The translations under genes were made by a program, and so were the position numbers. DNA of 64,000 nt, taken from Camarhynchus parvulus. Its lineage: Eukaryota > Chordata > Aves > Passeriformes > Thraupidae. The stretch lies in contig NC_044584.1 of assembly GCF_901933205.1 (NCBI RefSeq), forward strand, positions 9,651,001-9,715,000. Direction: 5' to 3'. The notes under the pieces were generated by a model. The model was given only the letters and a program-made list of their open reading frames with translations, searched no databases and had not been told where the DNA came from. Positions 10,486-20,300 of this stretch are shown here, one piece after another. Every line of letters begins with the position of its first letter. The stretch's first letter is position 1.

Positions 10486-12677
10486 AACAAAAACCCAAAG
10501 TTGAGGAGAAAGAAATAATGTTACAGTTTGTAGCACTCATCAAGAAACAGTTTCAAAATGTGACAACTTGGAAAGGCGAAGCTCTGCAGAAGGGAGAGAG
10601 GACCCGGGTTCCTCCCTCCACCAGGAGCCTTCTCTCACCTGGGGCCAGCGGGGAGATGGATTCCCACTTATGGATTCCCACTTCCCCTCATCCTGCCTGG
10701 CTTAACACCCATGAAAGTCAGGGGCAAAACTCAGAGAGGCATCACTGGGCGTTGGCAGAGGCCCTTCCATAGCAGAAACTCAAGTTTTACCTTGTGTTTA
10801 GGTTGCATTATGCTGCACAGAACTTTTACAGGTCTGACTCAAATACCAGCATCATCCCAAACCTTTGTTTGGCAGGGATATGGGGCAGGAAACCAAGAGT
10901 GCAGCAGAACCTGAGCTGTGGTGCCCAGTGCATCCCTCCCTGCTCCTTCTTAAAGAGGGAGAATGAGAGAAACTGCATCACTCTGAACTGGCTGCTGAAG
11001 AAATTGGCTGATCTTGCCCCTTCTCGAGCAGTAGGAATCTACTATAGCAAAGAATTAACTAAAATGATCACTACCTTCTGAAATTCACTTTAGTTGCGTG
11101 AACCTTGGCGGCAGCCACTAAGGAAAATATGTACAACAGGCAGCTGCACTGTGGATATCAGTGTTGATTTCACTCTTCACCTACTGAACAGACTAACCCA
11201 TATTTTGATCCAGAGTTCTCTGTGTTTACAGTCATCTCCAGATGTTCAGGCATTTGTGACTTTTTTTTTTCCTTTCTTTTTCTTTCAGAGAACCCAAAAC
11301 TTTCCAGGTTATTTCACTTCACAGTCAGTTAGGATTATTAGATGGAATGGGCCCGGACAATTCACATGCTCATAGGGCGGAAATCAGAATTATTTATCCT
11401 CTCTTTCTAAAGGTTTAGATCATGCTGGCTGCTCTGCAGCTTGACAGAGCTTTTGCACGGTACAGTGCAGCTGTTTAAACATTACAATGTCAGTGTGTTT
11501 GGAAGAGGGTGCTGTTGTATTAGACAACCCTTTTGATTTTTCAGTCATTGAATTTCTCAGCATTTCTTAGGAGCCAACAGGGCATACGATTCACAGAGGC
11601 AACTGACTGCTTTGAAGGCTGGAGAGCAGCGGAGGTGCAGGGCACTGGGAATTAATTGAGGATGAAAAATGTAGCACAGATCAGATCCTGAAAGCGGAAA
11701 TACCTGCCAGGGTGAATGCCTTTGTGGCACTAGAGCCTGCTTTGGAGAAAAGTTAATGTATTACTGCCTGGCCTCACTGCTCAGCCCCTTCACCTCTGGG
11801 TGGGAGACTGGGAAGGTGCTGGAGAGGAAGGCTCGCTGCGAGCTCACCCTCTTCCTCACACCGTTCTTCTGGCAGCATCTTCCTCGGCTGCAGCTGCAGA
11901 TGGGGCAGACCGACCCCCTGGCTCAGCGCTCCAGCCTTGCCGTGCTCCCGTATTTATTCTGTATTTCAGGGCACTTATTTTCCGAAGGAACACGACCGGG
12001 CGAGCCTGTGCACGGTTGCTCTTTTTCCCGGTGACCCCGAAACCCCTCTGCCCGCTTCCACCCTAAAACCACGACACCCTAAATCCCGCATTCCCACGGA
12101 AGGGGGACGCGCCACGTCCCCAGCCCGCCCGCCCCGGTCCCACTCACCAGTCGGGCTGCTCGGCCGCCCGCGGGTTGAACCTGATGTCGCTGTTGACATT
12201 GAAGAGGAGGTCGCCGTCGGCCAGCGGGGGCAGGGCGGCGCGGTACAGCGGGTGCTCGAAGAGCGCGGCCAGCGGGGCGGCGTTGCCGGCGGGGGGCGGC
12301 GGGCGCGGCGCCCCGGGGCCGATCAAGCGCCGCGCCCTCCCCGCCGCCGCCGCCGCCGCCGCGCTCCCGCCGCCCGCGCCGCCCGCACCGCCGCCCGCCG
12401 CCCGCTCCGCCGCCGCCTCCCGCGACTGCGACGAGAGGTTGGAGGCCGGCTCGGCGCTGAAGTCCTGCAGGATCCGCAGCGTGTGCTTGCTGGGCCAGCG
12501 CGGCGCGGCGGCGCGGGGCGGCGCGGCGGCGGGCGGCGGGCAGGAGCAGCCCGGGCGGCCCTCGGGGCCGCGGCGCTCCAGGCGCGGCAGCAGGTCGATC
12601 ATGATGTGCATGGTGCAGGCGACGAGGAAAACCATCAGGATCAGCACCCGGAACTTGCGGACCAGGAGCATTTTCAT
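1684..12677 (-). CDS. FAM20C: FAM20C, 5' part (exons 1-3, join of three segments; continues past left edge)
   Basis: The coding segments 12677-12148, 10429-10254 and 1762-1684 join in frame on the minus strand to give about 262 codons. FAM20C is the secretory-pathway kinase that phosphorylates Ser-x-Glu/phosphoSer motifs in secreted proteins such as casein, SIBLING bone proteins and FGF23; it acts in the Golgi and is also secreted. The identification rests on the N-terminal [17 protein letters not shown] segment, the [14 protein letters not shown] block, LFNVNSD, the [20 protein letters not shown] block and [19 protein letters not shown], all hallmarks of FAM20C rather than FAM20A or FAM20B. 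Introns are phase 2, phase 1 and phase 2, all with GT...AG ends. Human FAM20C has about 584 residues, so slightly less than half is here. The kinase Glu, Asp and metal-binding residues and the cysteine pairs are encoded by exons beyond position 1. No frameshift or stop is seen, so the gene appears intact. Confidence 0.95.
3403..3470 (-). mobile_element. CR1 LINE 3' fragment
   Basis: Contains GAATGGTCTGGGTTGGAAGG followed by a GACCTTAAAATCCA stretch and CCCCCCTGCCA. This is the diagnostic reverse complement of the 3' end of avian CR1 retrotransposons, so the element lies on the minus strand. Only about 70 bases are recognisable. The typical terminal ATTCTATGA-type octamer is degraded. Confidence 0.75.
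3921..4079 (+). repeat. 29-30 bp minisatellite, about five copies
   Basis: The word TGCCAGAG(C/G)TGCCC recurs at starts 3927, 3956, 3986, 4016 and 4045, with a degenerate sixth at 4074, so the period is 29-30 bases. Units differ by a few substitutions, notably AGCTG alternating with GGTG after CCAG. The array makes long open frames in several phases (Gly/Leu- or Pro/Leu-rich), which I treat as artefacts of the repeat. It lies in FAM20C intron 2. Confidence 0.92.
8069..8142. mobile_element. Ancient palindromic non-autonomous DNA transposon relic
   Basis: The left arm AGGTGAAATCATGGCCCC and AAGTCAATGG is mirrored by the right arm CACTGACGTCA and GGGTCAGGATCTCACT, with substitutions. The pattern (GTGAAATC-TGGCCCC ... 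AGTCAATGG near the centre) matches a palindromic MITE known to me from amniote genomes, abundant in turtles and crocodilians and decayed in birds. Family name not assigned. It lies in FAM20C intron 2. Confidence 0.6.
10254..10429 (-). CDS. FAM20C: FAM20C coding exon 2
   Basis: This exon of 176 bases completes Trp177, encodes residues 178-235 and gives the first base of Ala236. It begins with a poorly conserved acidic stretch ([16 protein letters not shown]) and then enters the highly conserved family block with [24 protein letters not shown] and [17 protein letters not shown], the N-terminal part of the FAM20 kinase fold. The acceptor is GGTGGTAG|G at 10431-10430 and the donor is G|GTATGT at 10253-10252. 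Upstream of the acceptor is an uninterrupted 44-nt T tract (A on the plus strand). The reading frame stays open into both introns by chance, but the splice sites and homology end set these limits. Confidence 0.94.
10430..12147 (-). other. FAM20C: FAM20C intron 1 (1,718 bp)
   Basis: Bounded by the GTGAGT donor of exon 1 and the GGTAG acceptor of exon 2. Its exon 2 end is dominated by the 44-nt T tract. The middle (about 11.38-11.57 kb) is repeat-poor and looks like a candidate regulatory element. The exon 1 end (from about 12.03 kb) already belongs to the CpG island. No alternative coding exon is seen. Confidence 0.85.
10438..10481. repeat. Poly-A (poly-T on minus strand) homopolymer of 44 nt
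   Basis: Forty-four consecutive A on the plus strand. On the FAM20C strand it is a T tract that ends eight bases before the first base of exon 2, so it forms the polypyrimidine tract of this acceptor. It is not a retroposon tail of anything recognisable: the sequence 5' of the A run on the plus strand is exon 2 itself. Confidence 0.95.
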
Positions 12678-12780
12678 GGCCGGGGCGGCTGATGAATTAC
12701 CGGGGGAGGGGGAGGGAGGGGAGGCGGCGGACAGAGCCCCCCCGGGGCTCCGGCGTGCTCCTCTCGGGTCGGGAAGCGAG
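12060..12780. promoter_or_regulatory. CpG island over FAM20C exon 1
   Basis: The sequence is very GC-rich, with dense CpG dinucleotides and GCC/GCG trinucleotide runs, in sharp contrast to the A/T-rich DNA on both sides. It covers the whole coding part of exon 1 and the last about 100 bases of 5'UTR. CpG islands at the 5' end of a broadly expressed vertebrate gene usually mark its promoter and first exon. The exact transcription start cannot be read from sequence alone. Confidence 0.75.
12148..12677 (-). CDS. FAM20C: FAM20C coding exon 1 (start codon, signal-anchor, stem)
   Basis: This segment encodes residues 1-176 plus two bases (TG) of Trp177. The start ATG is 12677-12675, with G at -3 (GCCATGA). 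It is preferred because it reproduces the conserved FAM20 N-terminus. Residues about 8-23 form a hydrophobic signal or signal-anchor segment, followed by [15 protein letters not shown] motif lies at about residues 44-46. The conserved [13 protein letters not shown] block is residues 61-73, followed by an N-glycosylation sequon NLS at Asn80. Residues about 88-116 are an Ala/Gly-rich low-complexity linker with a seven-Ala run. RRLI at 116-119 resembles a site-1-protease type site. Residues 139-163 return to conserved sequence ([16 protein letters not shown]). The donor is TG|GTGAGT at 12147. The exon is extremely GC-rich with many CpGs, unlike the AT-rich flanks. Confidence 0.95.
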
Positions 12781-12964
12781 CGATCAAGTCAATAAAGTTA
12801 CCTCCATAGGCGCCGGGAAATAAACAGGCTAAACCCGATAGGTCCTCATGTCTCAGTATCATCAAGAACTTGGGAGGGGGAGGGAAAAAAAAATATAAAA
12901 GGGAAAAAAAAATTAAGGAAAAAAAAAAAAAAAAAGGAGCTCCGGACCGAGCCTTTAAAATCAA
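12674..12964 (-). other. Upstream open reading frame overlapping the FAM20C start (ATGA)
   Basis: A 96-codon frame on the minus strand starts at ATG 12964 and stops with TGA at 12676-12674, so its stop overlaps the FAM20C ATG by two bases (ATGA). The predicted peptide is low complexity (Phe-rich near the start, Pro-rich near the end) because the DNA is poly-T and poly-C biased. It resembles no protein I know. It matters only if the transcript starts upstream of 12964; then translation of FAM20C would need leaky scanning or reinitiation. A functional peptide is unlikely. Confidence 0.35.
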
Positions 12965-14100
12965 CAGGAAAACAATGCCAGCGGCATGGTAATATAGAAA
13001 GCCATCTGTTCACGATTTCTCCCTCTTTTTATTACAGCGATCACAACAAGCAGGGAAAACTGGCTCTCGGAGAGAAACCGGCATCAGACACAGGCGCTGA
13101 TTAAATAAAATTTTAAAAAAAATGGGGAGGAGGAGGGGGAAAATAAAAATATTAAGAAAACCTGTGCAGAAAGGCGACAGAAGAAAAAAAATCATCCATA
13201 ATATTTGGCTGTGCTGGAAACGCTGACTCCTTTCCCTTGGATTTGAGCAGTGATGCAGCAGAAGCGCTTCCCGCTCGCTCTCGCTCCCTCTCTTCTCTCA
13301 GACTCTTTAAGAACATTGGCTGGAAAATCATTTTCTTAGAGCGGTTCCAGTTTCTTCATCCATCGCGTCCAGTGCTTGGGAGAGATTAGTAAGTTCAACT
13401 GAGATCGAGTCTGGGTGGCTGCTGTATCCGAGCTGGGCTTGTGCTTTGGCTTGGGTTGTTTTTTTTTGGCTGCAAAACTGTCTGATGGCACAACTGCAAC
13501 ATAAAGGTTAAATATGGCACAGGAAAAAAAAGAAAAAAAATGGGAGGGGGAGAGAAGGAAGGATTACAGGAAAGAAACTAATATAAATCAGTAGAGGTTC
13601 TTTTTAGCGAAGAGGTCTTTGATCTCTGCTGGGTCTTACAGATCTTTCTTTTAAAGAGAGAGAGAATGGAAGAGAGAAGGGGGGAGAGAAGGAAAAGGGG
13701 GGAGAGATCTTTGGCAGGTGCAGAGTGAAAACCTCTTTCAGCTACACTGAATTCTGGAGACTGGTTGGACTAGTAGCTCTGCAGCTCCAGCTTTCAGTGG
13801 GTGTGTTAAATATTATGAGCGAGCCATGATTCCTGCCTTCCTCGCGTCATAGTTAGGAGATTGGCTAAATAAACGCTACAGTGATAGTAACAGGAAAACC
13901 TCAACCAAAAGAGGGTTTTTTTCCCTCCTCTCCTCCCTCCTTCCCACCCCCCCCTTTTCATTCTACTGCAGCTCCAACTGGGGCAAGGAGAGGGCGTCTG
14001 TTCCACAAAGGTTTGGGGGAAAAATATATATATAAAGGGGAAAAGAAGAGAAGCGGTAGAGGAGAGAGGAATCGGCAGGAGCGGCACAGGGAAGCAGCAG
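12678..14100 (-). promoter_or_regulatory. FAM20C: Probable FAM20C 5'UTR and proximal promoter
   Basis: Immediately upstream of the start codon. It is unusually rich in homopurine and A-tracts: A-runs at 12887-12935, purine tracts at 13520-13565 and 13650-13710. A more GC- and CpG-rich strip with a CTCGCTCTCGCTC pattern lies at about 13260-13320. No canonical TATA box on the minus strand at a convincing position was found. The 5'UTR limit is inferred, not seen; it may start anywhere between about 13.2 and 14.3 kb. Confidence 0.45.
14024..14040 (+). promoter_or_regulatory. TATA-like motif
   Basis: An alternating TA run ends in TATAAAGGGG, with TATAAA at 14031-14036 on the plus strand, directly before the GC-rich patch. 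In sequence it is a good TATA box, pointing away from FAM20C. It may equally be just a short TA-rich run. No gene is recognised downstream on the plus strand. Confidence 0.25.
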
Positions 14101-14345
14101 CGCGGTGTGTGTGTGTGTGTGTGTGCCCGGGCTGGCATCGCCGCTCCTGCCCGGGCTGGCACCGCGAGTGGCGCATTGCCCGCTGCGCTCGCCCCCCGCC
14201 CGGCAAGGGCAGCCCGGGCAGCCGCGGGCTCCGCTGCTCCTCTCTGTCCAAGCCGAGATCCCGCGGGGGGGATAACCCGGCAGCCCGCTGCTGGTTCCGT
14301 GCCTGGTGGCACAGCGGGCTGATGGAAGGGGTGGCCATGGGGCCA
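14100..14345. promoter_or_regulatory. Second GC-rich, CpG-containing patch upstream of FAM20C
   Basis: A short GC-rich patch with several CpGs and duplicated CCCGGGCTGGCA-type motifs (near 14127-14160). It lies about 1.5 kb upstream of the FAM20C start codon, separated from the exon 1 island by AT- and purine-rich DNA. It could be the distal part of the promoter, an alternative first exon, or the promoter of a divergent transcript. Nothing in the sequence decides between these. Confidence 0.4.
14105..14125 (+). repeat. (GT)n microsatellite
   Basis: Twenty-one bases of perfect GT/TG alternation, inside the upstream GC-rich patch. Likely length-polymorphic. Confidence 0.95.
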
Positions 14346-17300
14346 GCACAGCCCGGAGAGCGCTGCTGGCAGTGGTCCGAGAGCGAGGGCACTCTGGAGG
14401 AAGGAACGAGCTGTTCCTGGTTCTTCAGGTGATCAGGCAGGGATGCTCAGAACCGGCAGAATCGGGCAGGAACTCGGATTTCTGTCTTTGGCCAGCATTG
14501 CTCTGGATTCTGTGGTCCATAGCAGGGCTCCAACAGCTGCTGCGTTGGGCTGTAGGAGGACTGAGAAAGATGAAGTGCTTACCCTGACCCACCGCCACCT
14601 TTCCAGAGAATCATCTCAATGCTGAATATGGCAGTCCATTTGCCCCTGCATTAAACCACATCAAAGTATTTCCTTTCCTCAAAAAGTCTTTCCTCACCCA
14701 CCAGGCTCCATCCAGCGCTGCTCCCTTACTGGCACTTCTGCAGAGCCCCGTGCTTTGCACTCCTCTGGAGCACATCTGTGCAGTGTTACAGTGTCACCCT
14801 GTTCTGCACAAGGGAAATCACTGACTTTCCAGCAGGAAAAACCAGATTGATGAACCAAAAGAAAAACCAAAAAGGCCTAACAGGACCATGATCCTATGGA
14901 CTGCTCTGTATCTTTGTGCAGAGACAAAACTTCCTGTCCTAGAGAAACCTTGTGGTCCCAGGGTTCAGAGGTTCAACTGGATCCTTCAAGTACAGGTGTA
15001 GTCAGTCACAGAAAAACATTTTGCTGCAGAGCCAGAAGCAAGGCTTTCTGTCTTTTCCCACCTTTTTTCACCAAGATCAGCTTGGACAAAGGCTGTCTGG
15101 ACAATTGACAGTCTGACAGTGGCTGATGGAGGAGGGCAGCAGAATGCACGGAGGGGTGAGTGCAGGGTAAGTGGTTCCCTGTGTATCACTTAAGTTACAC
15201 TCTACTGTGGTTTTTTAAGGAGTTCTGGGGGAGCTGTTTGTAGCACTTCAAGTGAGGATAGATAATATAACACATTATCTCCTTTAGCAAGGCACAGTAG
15301 AATTTGTAAGTTGCAAATTTTGGCTACATTTTCTTAGTGTTGGCCCTACTAAAACTAAGGCCTATGGTGATAGATGAGGGTGAAACTGAACAGGTCTGAG
15401 GAGAAAGTTGCAAATTACTTAAATGGGTTCTTGAAGTTATTGTTTGAATTTACTTTACAGTAAAAGAACATTTTGTCAAACATGTTGAAACTCCACATGT
15501 AAGAGCTATATAATGAAAGGGAGACTGGCTTTGAAATATAACACAAGCAACTAGATGTAGTTAATTACATGACTTTCAAGAGGTGAAAATGACAATACTG
15601 TGAAAAAGTAACTAATTCCTCTAAACAACATGTTTTTGTTTTCATCAGTGTGACCTTTAGTGCATGTTGGCTATTTAGTTAAGCATGGTTTCATCTAAAT
15701 TGTGTCTGCCTATAAACTGAATCTCCCTGTCTTCTACAAGCTGTTTATTCCTTGAGCCTTTTCAACACTTGAGTTTTATCTCAGGATGTGAGATTGGTAG
15801 ATGTACTGTATTCTCTTCTGTAACTGGCCTTGGTGGACAAGTTTTGTCTGGACCAAAGTGCCCCAGAGATGTGAATAAAAGAGTAAAAGAGCTGTCTTAT
15901 GTCTCTGTATTTGTTTCTCAACTTCAGTATCTACAAATGCCTTCAGCCACTGGTTGGTCATCTGTGAAATGAGATGCACTGGCCAGTTGGTGAACTCTGG
16001 CAGAGTGAGCCTGTAGCTTTGCTTTGGATGATGGGAAATGCACAGTTCCTTGTTTCCTGAGCCTTTCTTCCCCTGTCCTGAAGGCTGGTAATGATCAGCA
16101 CCAGCAGTGTGCTCCAGCCCCTCTGTGCCTCTAGGCTGTGCTGATTGGTGAAGCCCAGGGGATGAAGCCAGAACTCAGCTGGCTCTTCCCAAACCCCTGT
16201 GGGTTCCCCTGTAGCCCACCACACAAGGAGGATGCCAGCCCACCTGTTTTCTTACAGACCTTTCCCATGAGCAAGGGCACAGCCCTGCTCCTGCCCTGGA
16301 GTCACTGTGCCCTCTCACCTCTCTAAATCACCTGTTTGGGGACACAAAATTAGTGCCAATGTCACATTTGCATTCCATGGGGCTGGCAGAGAGCCTGGGG
16401 TTCTGGCCAGGGGGATGGGAAACTGAAGGACCTGCTGGGTCAGGAGGGCTGAGGTGGCTGTGATCAGGAAACCATGGATTGCTGGTGTGTGAAACCACTG
16501 GGAGAAGTCAGGAGTGGGCTGCAGATCAGGATAGCCTGGAAATTGGGTGGCAGGTGGCAGGAAGGCTCAGGGACCTGGTCTGAGGTATTCCAAGGCTGGT
16601 GCAGCCTCCCAGGACAACCTCATTGCTGGCCCTGGGCAAGTGTGGGCTTGGTGCAAAAGAGTTTGTGCTTGTGCTGGGATCTGGGGGTTCAGTGATCCAC
16701 CCTGCTAGGGAAGGGTTCCCTCTTTCTGCTGCAAGGGAAGAAATGGGGATTTGTGTCCCTACATCCCTGCCCATGTACTGTGAGGCCCTGGCCCCTTCCC
16801 TTCCAGAGTAAGTGCAATGTTTGCATGCAAGTTACCTCCTCTGGCTTCAAATATTTGCCTTCAAGACTTGATAAAACCACCAAAATTTTTAGTAACTGCT
16901 GATTATTGTTCATACAGGCTTTTAAGTATCAAAATTGTATATGTGGAACCACAGGGTCTTTGTAATCATGCCTGATTTGGGCAGCTGTAAGTTAGAAGTA
17001 GAAGATAGTTGTTTATCATTTAATTTTCCAAGTTAACTTGGTCTTAGTAAGGAATATTTAAATATTTCTCCTTCACTAAACTCTACATCTTCATATGGAA
17101 TTCCAGTATATGGCAAAGAGATTTCTATTTCTGCTGTGCTGTGTGTTGGACCAGCATTACCCCTGTAATTGCTGGCATTATGTAAACAAGAAAATAATAA
17201 GTTCCTAATGGAATATTATGACATCAATAAGTCATTGCATACAGCTCATTTCAATAATATAAATGAAATCAAGTCATTCACATCAACTCTTTATTTTATT

Positions 17301-20300
17301 TTTGGTCATTGAATTAAAATCTTTCCTCTCTTTTATTGAAGTACTTGAATGTTATTGGGAATTTCACATTGAATTGCTACAATCACAAGCCAGGATTGCT
17401 TTGGATCTAACAGGCTTCTTAATTTGGTATTACAAATTGGCATTCAGCACTTCTTTGCATGTTCTACCTTTGCTTCTATTTGATAATACAATTGAGAATT
17501 CAGGAGGGGTTACTGTCCTATGTCCTGGCATTTCTTCATTGTTCCATGCATGAATTAATACCTTATCTGCTGCTGAAATCTGGGTAGATGTTTATTTTCC
17601 CCATTTTTGCCTGCCTGCCTCACTGAGCAGTGACAATGGTCAGTGTACGTGACAGTGCGTTCAGGTAAATAAATGAAGCATGGTTTGGGGTGAGCAAACA
17701 TACCCAGCCATTATTTTCTGCTATAACGGTTTACAGCCTTCTGATGTAAAGCCTGAATGCAGCAGGGCAAGCTGCAAGTCAGGCCTGATTGCACATTTTG
17801 AATCAGTGTAATATTTTTATTGTTACTTCTAATGGCAAAATGGATTTTCCTTCCTGAGACCCTCTGTCTGTGATGCTGGAAGTCCTGAGGGCATCACATG
17901 CCCTGCCTGGCCCCTGTGGCCTTGCTGCCCAGGGTGCTCTTCCTGCTCTCCCTCTCCTTCCTCCCTCTGAAGATTCATGTGCTGACCTAATTTATTGGTG
18001 CTTTGCCTTATAAACACAGATTACACTGGCACTCTGATGGGTACTGCATATTAACCTCCCACGCTGCCAAAATCACTTTTATTGCTGAGGAATACACTTG
18101 GTACTGAGCAGGAGGTGGTTCCATAAGCTTGATTTCACTGTCAGCTTTTTCTGTGTATGAGGAATCAGCAGCACACGTTTCAAGTGGTGTGCTGGTATTT
18201 TTTCAATAATGCATACTAATGTTCTTTTGGCTGCCTTCTGGCCCAGGGTTTTGTTAGTTGTTTGGTATTTTTTTGGAATGAATCTTGACCAAATCTCCAC
18301 TCCTAAATCATAGAGGCAGTGTGGTCACCATGGTGGCTTTGCTAAGGTTGCCTGAAGGGGCACTGAGCTGCAAGCTGGAGCTCAACAGAGCTGAAAGGAG
18401 GGACAGGTCCTGTCAGATCCTCAGGGCAAAGGGGGGCTCTGTGTGGAAATGCATCACCAGCCTCAAATTATTTCAGAAAGCCAGAGATTCCAGCTCCAGC
18501 CTTTTCCTTTTGAGTGTTCCCATGTTTTAATTTGGGATACAATATTCTGGATGATCTAAACCCCCAGGGATTTCTTGATCAACCTGCTGGAAGCACTGAG
18601 CTGGTTATTCTATCAAGGCAGTGGAACAGGAGGGTTTTTTTCCCTGCCTGTTTGTTACTCCTCAGCCGTTGCTGCTGCAGATCAAGGGCTGGCTCCTCAG
18701 CTGGTATCAGCTGGCCCTGGTTTCAATGAAATGCCATCTAATTATATCAGCTGAGGATCTGGGCCACAATGCCTAATTCTTCCACTGTTTGGAACAAAGA
18801 GCTTCCTGGCCATGCAAGAACAAAATTCTTGTTGTTGCTGGACCGATGGGGTTGGGCCTGTGGAGGGATCACATTTGCTGCAGGCATTCAAGTGGAGTAG
18901 TGATCCTGCACATACCTACATTACAGAGGGGCTGAGAGATTACCTTCCTGAGTGATACGATGGTATAAAGAAAATTAGTTATTAGGAAGTTGTGTTCTTA
19001 TCTAAAAATTATCCCTGAGACCAAGTCAAAACAAATTATCTTGATGTGCATGACATAAGAGCATGCACTGCTTGAGTTTTCATGATTTCATCTTCTTACA
19101 GCAACTAATTCCTCTAAAAATAATTGTGATCAAATAGCCTGTGTTCCTTGTGGACTTTCTGAGTTGGTGCATGAATCTTTGTAAAGCATAGAAAACATGG
19201 CTTGCTAAATTACACATAAAATAATTTTGCAGTTTCAGTGAAATTGAGGAAGCTACCTGATTTATGCCAGGAAAAAATGCATCCTGCTGCTAAAACAAGC
19301 TACCCATGCACACAGAAAGCTTCTGCCTACTGCAGTCACACACAGACCCATTTGAGTGAATAGAGAACTATGAACAGCTTAATTGTATACTGAAGAATCT
19401 CTTCTGGGAATTTTTTTTTTTAGTCTAATTTTGTTTTGTATGGATGTTTTGACACCTCAACTTGAGCTTTTTCCCTCTTGGATGGCTAATTTTTCAATCA
19501 GATCATTTAAAAAATAAAGCCACCTGAGAAATTGAGAGCAAACCACAAGACATTTTAAACATGTGACAGCCTGAAATACTAATAGAATATTAAATATGAA
19601 ATACTAAAATACTAATAGAAACCCTCATGGGAGAATCTTACAACTAGGCAGTGTATCCTAATAGCTGTGAATTACTCTGCCCCTGGGAGACACCAGGATT
19701 CTCCCCAACTTGGGTGCTCCTTGCCAATGTGATTATGAGAAGTTGCTTCAGTTCTGTCTCCTTCTTTGATGGGAAGGATACCCTGGAGCATTTTGAGATC
19801 TATTAATAAAAGCCACTAAAACAGGGAAATGGTGGTGGTTTAGGTCTTGCTTCTTTGGAGAATAGTTCATACTCCTGACTTTAACCCCACGAGAAATTCG
19901 GAATCCTAAAAATATCCTTTATAGGAAGGTCTGAAACACTGGGGCTTGGGGTGAGTCCTTGGGTCATGAAACCCCTTAAACTTGGCAGTGTCGTTATTTC
20001 TTGGCTTGGTGGGAGCTTCCTTTCGGATGAATTGCTCCTTGCCCTGTGGTTTGGGCCTCTCCTTTCCCCCTTCTGCCAGGGCACTCCCCTGCTGCTGCAA
20101 CCCTGCTGAGGCAGCTGCTCCAGTGCCAGGTGTGCAGTTCCTGCTGCACAGCCCTGAGCTCAGAATTAACCCATTCTAGCCCCAATTAGGGCTGGCTCAG
20201 CCTCGATGGAGATGCGGGGAGTCTGCTGTTATTTTTCCAAGGGAGGTGGTGTTTTCTGGGGGCCTCTCTCCCTCCCCTTCAGCAGGATAGGTTTTCTTGG

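Noticed and set aside
9973..10536. 187-codon minus-strand open frame covering FAM20C exon 2
   Set aside because: Only the middle (10254-10429) is conserved FAM20C. The ends are intron read-through, including a poly-Phe run encoded by the 44-nt T tract, and the splice sites define the exon.
11937..12795. Long plus-strand frames (251 and 206 codons) over exon 1
   Set aside because: Arg/Ala/Gly/Pro-rich shadows of the GC-rich FAM20C exon 1 on the other strand, where the conserved protein is read.
13806..14432. Overlapping frames of 128-183 codons in the upstream GC-rich patch
   Set aside because: Composition-driven: they include His-Thr or Val-Cys runs from the GT microsatellite and are open on both strands. 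No conserved peptide.
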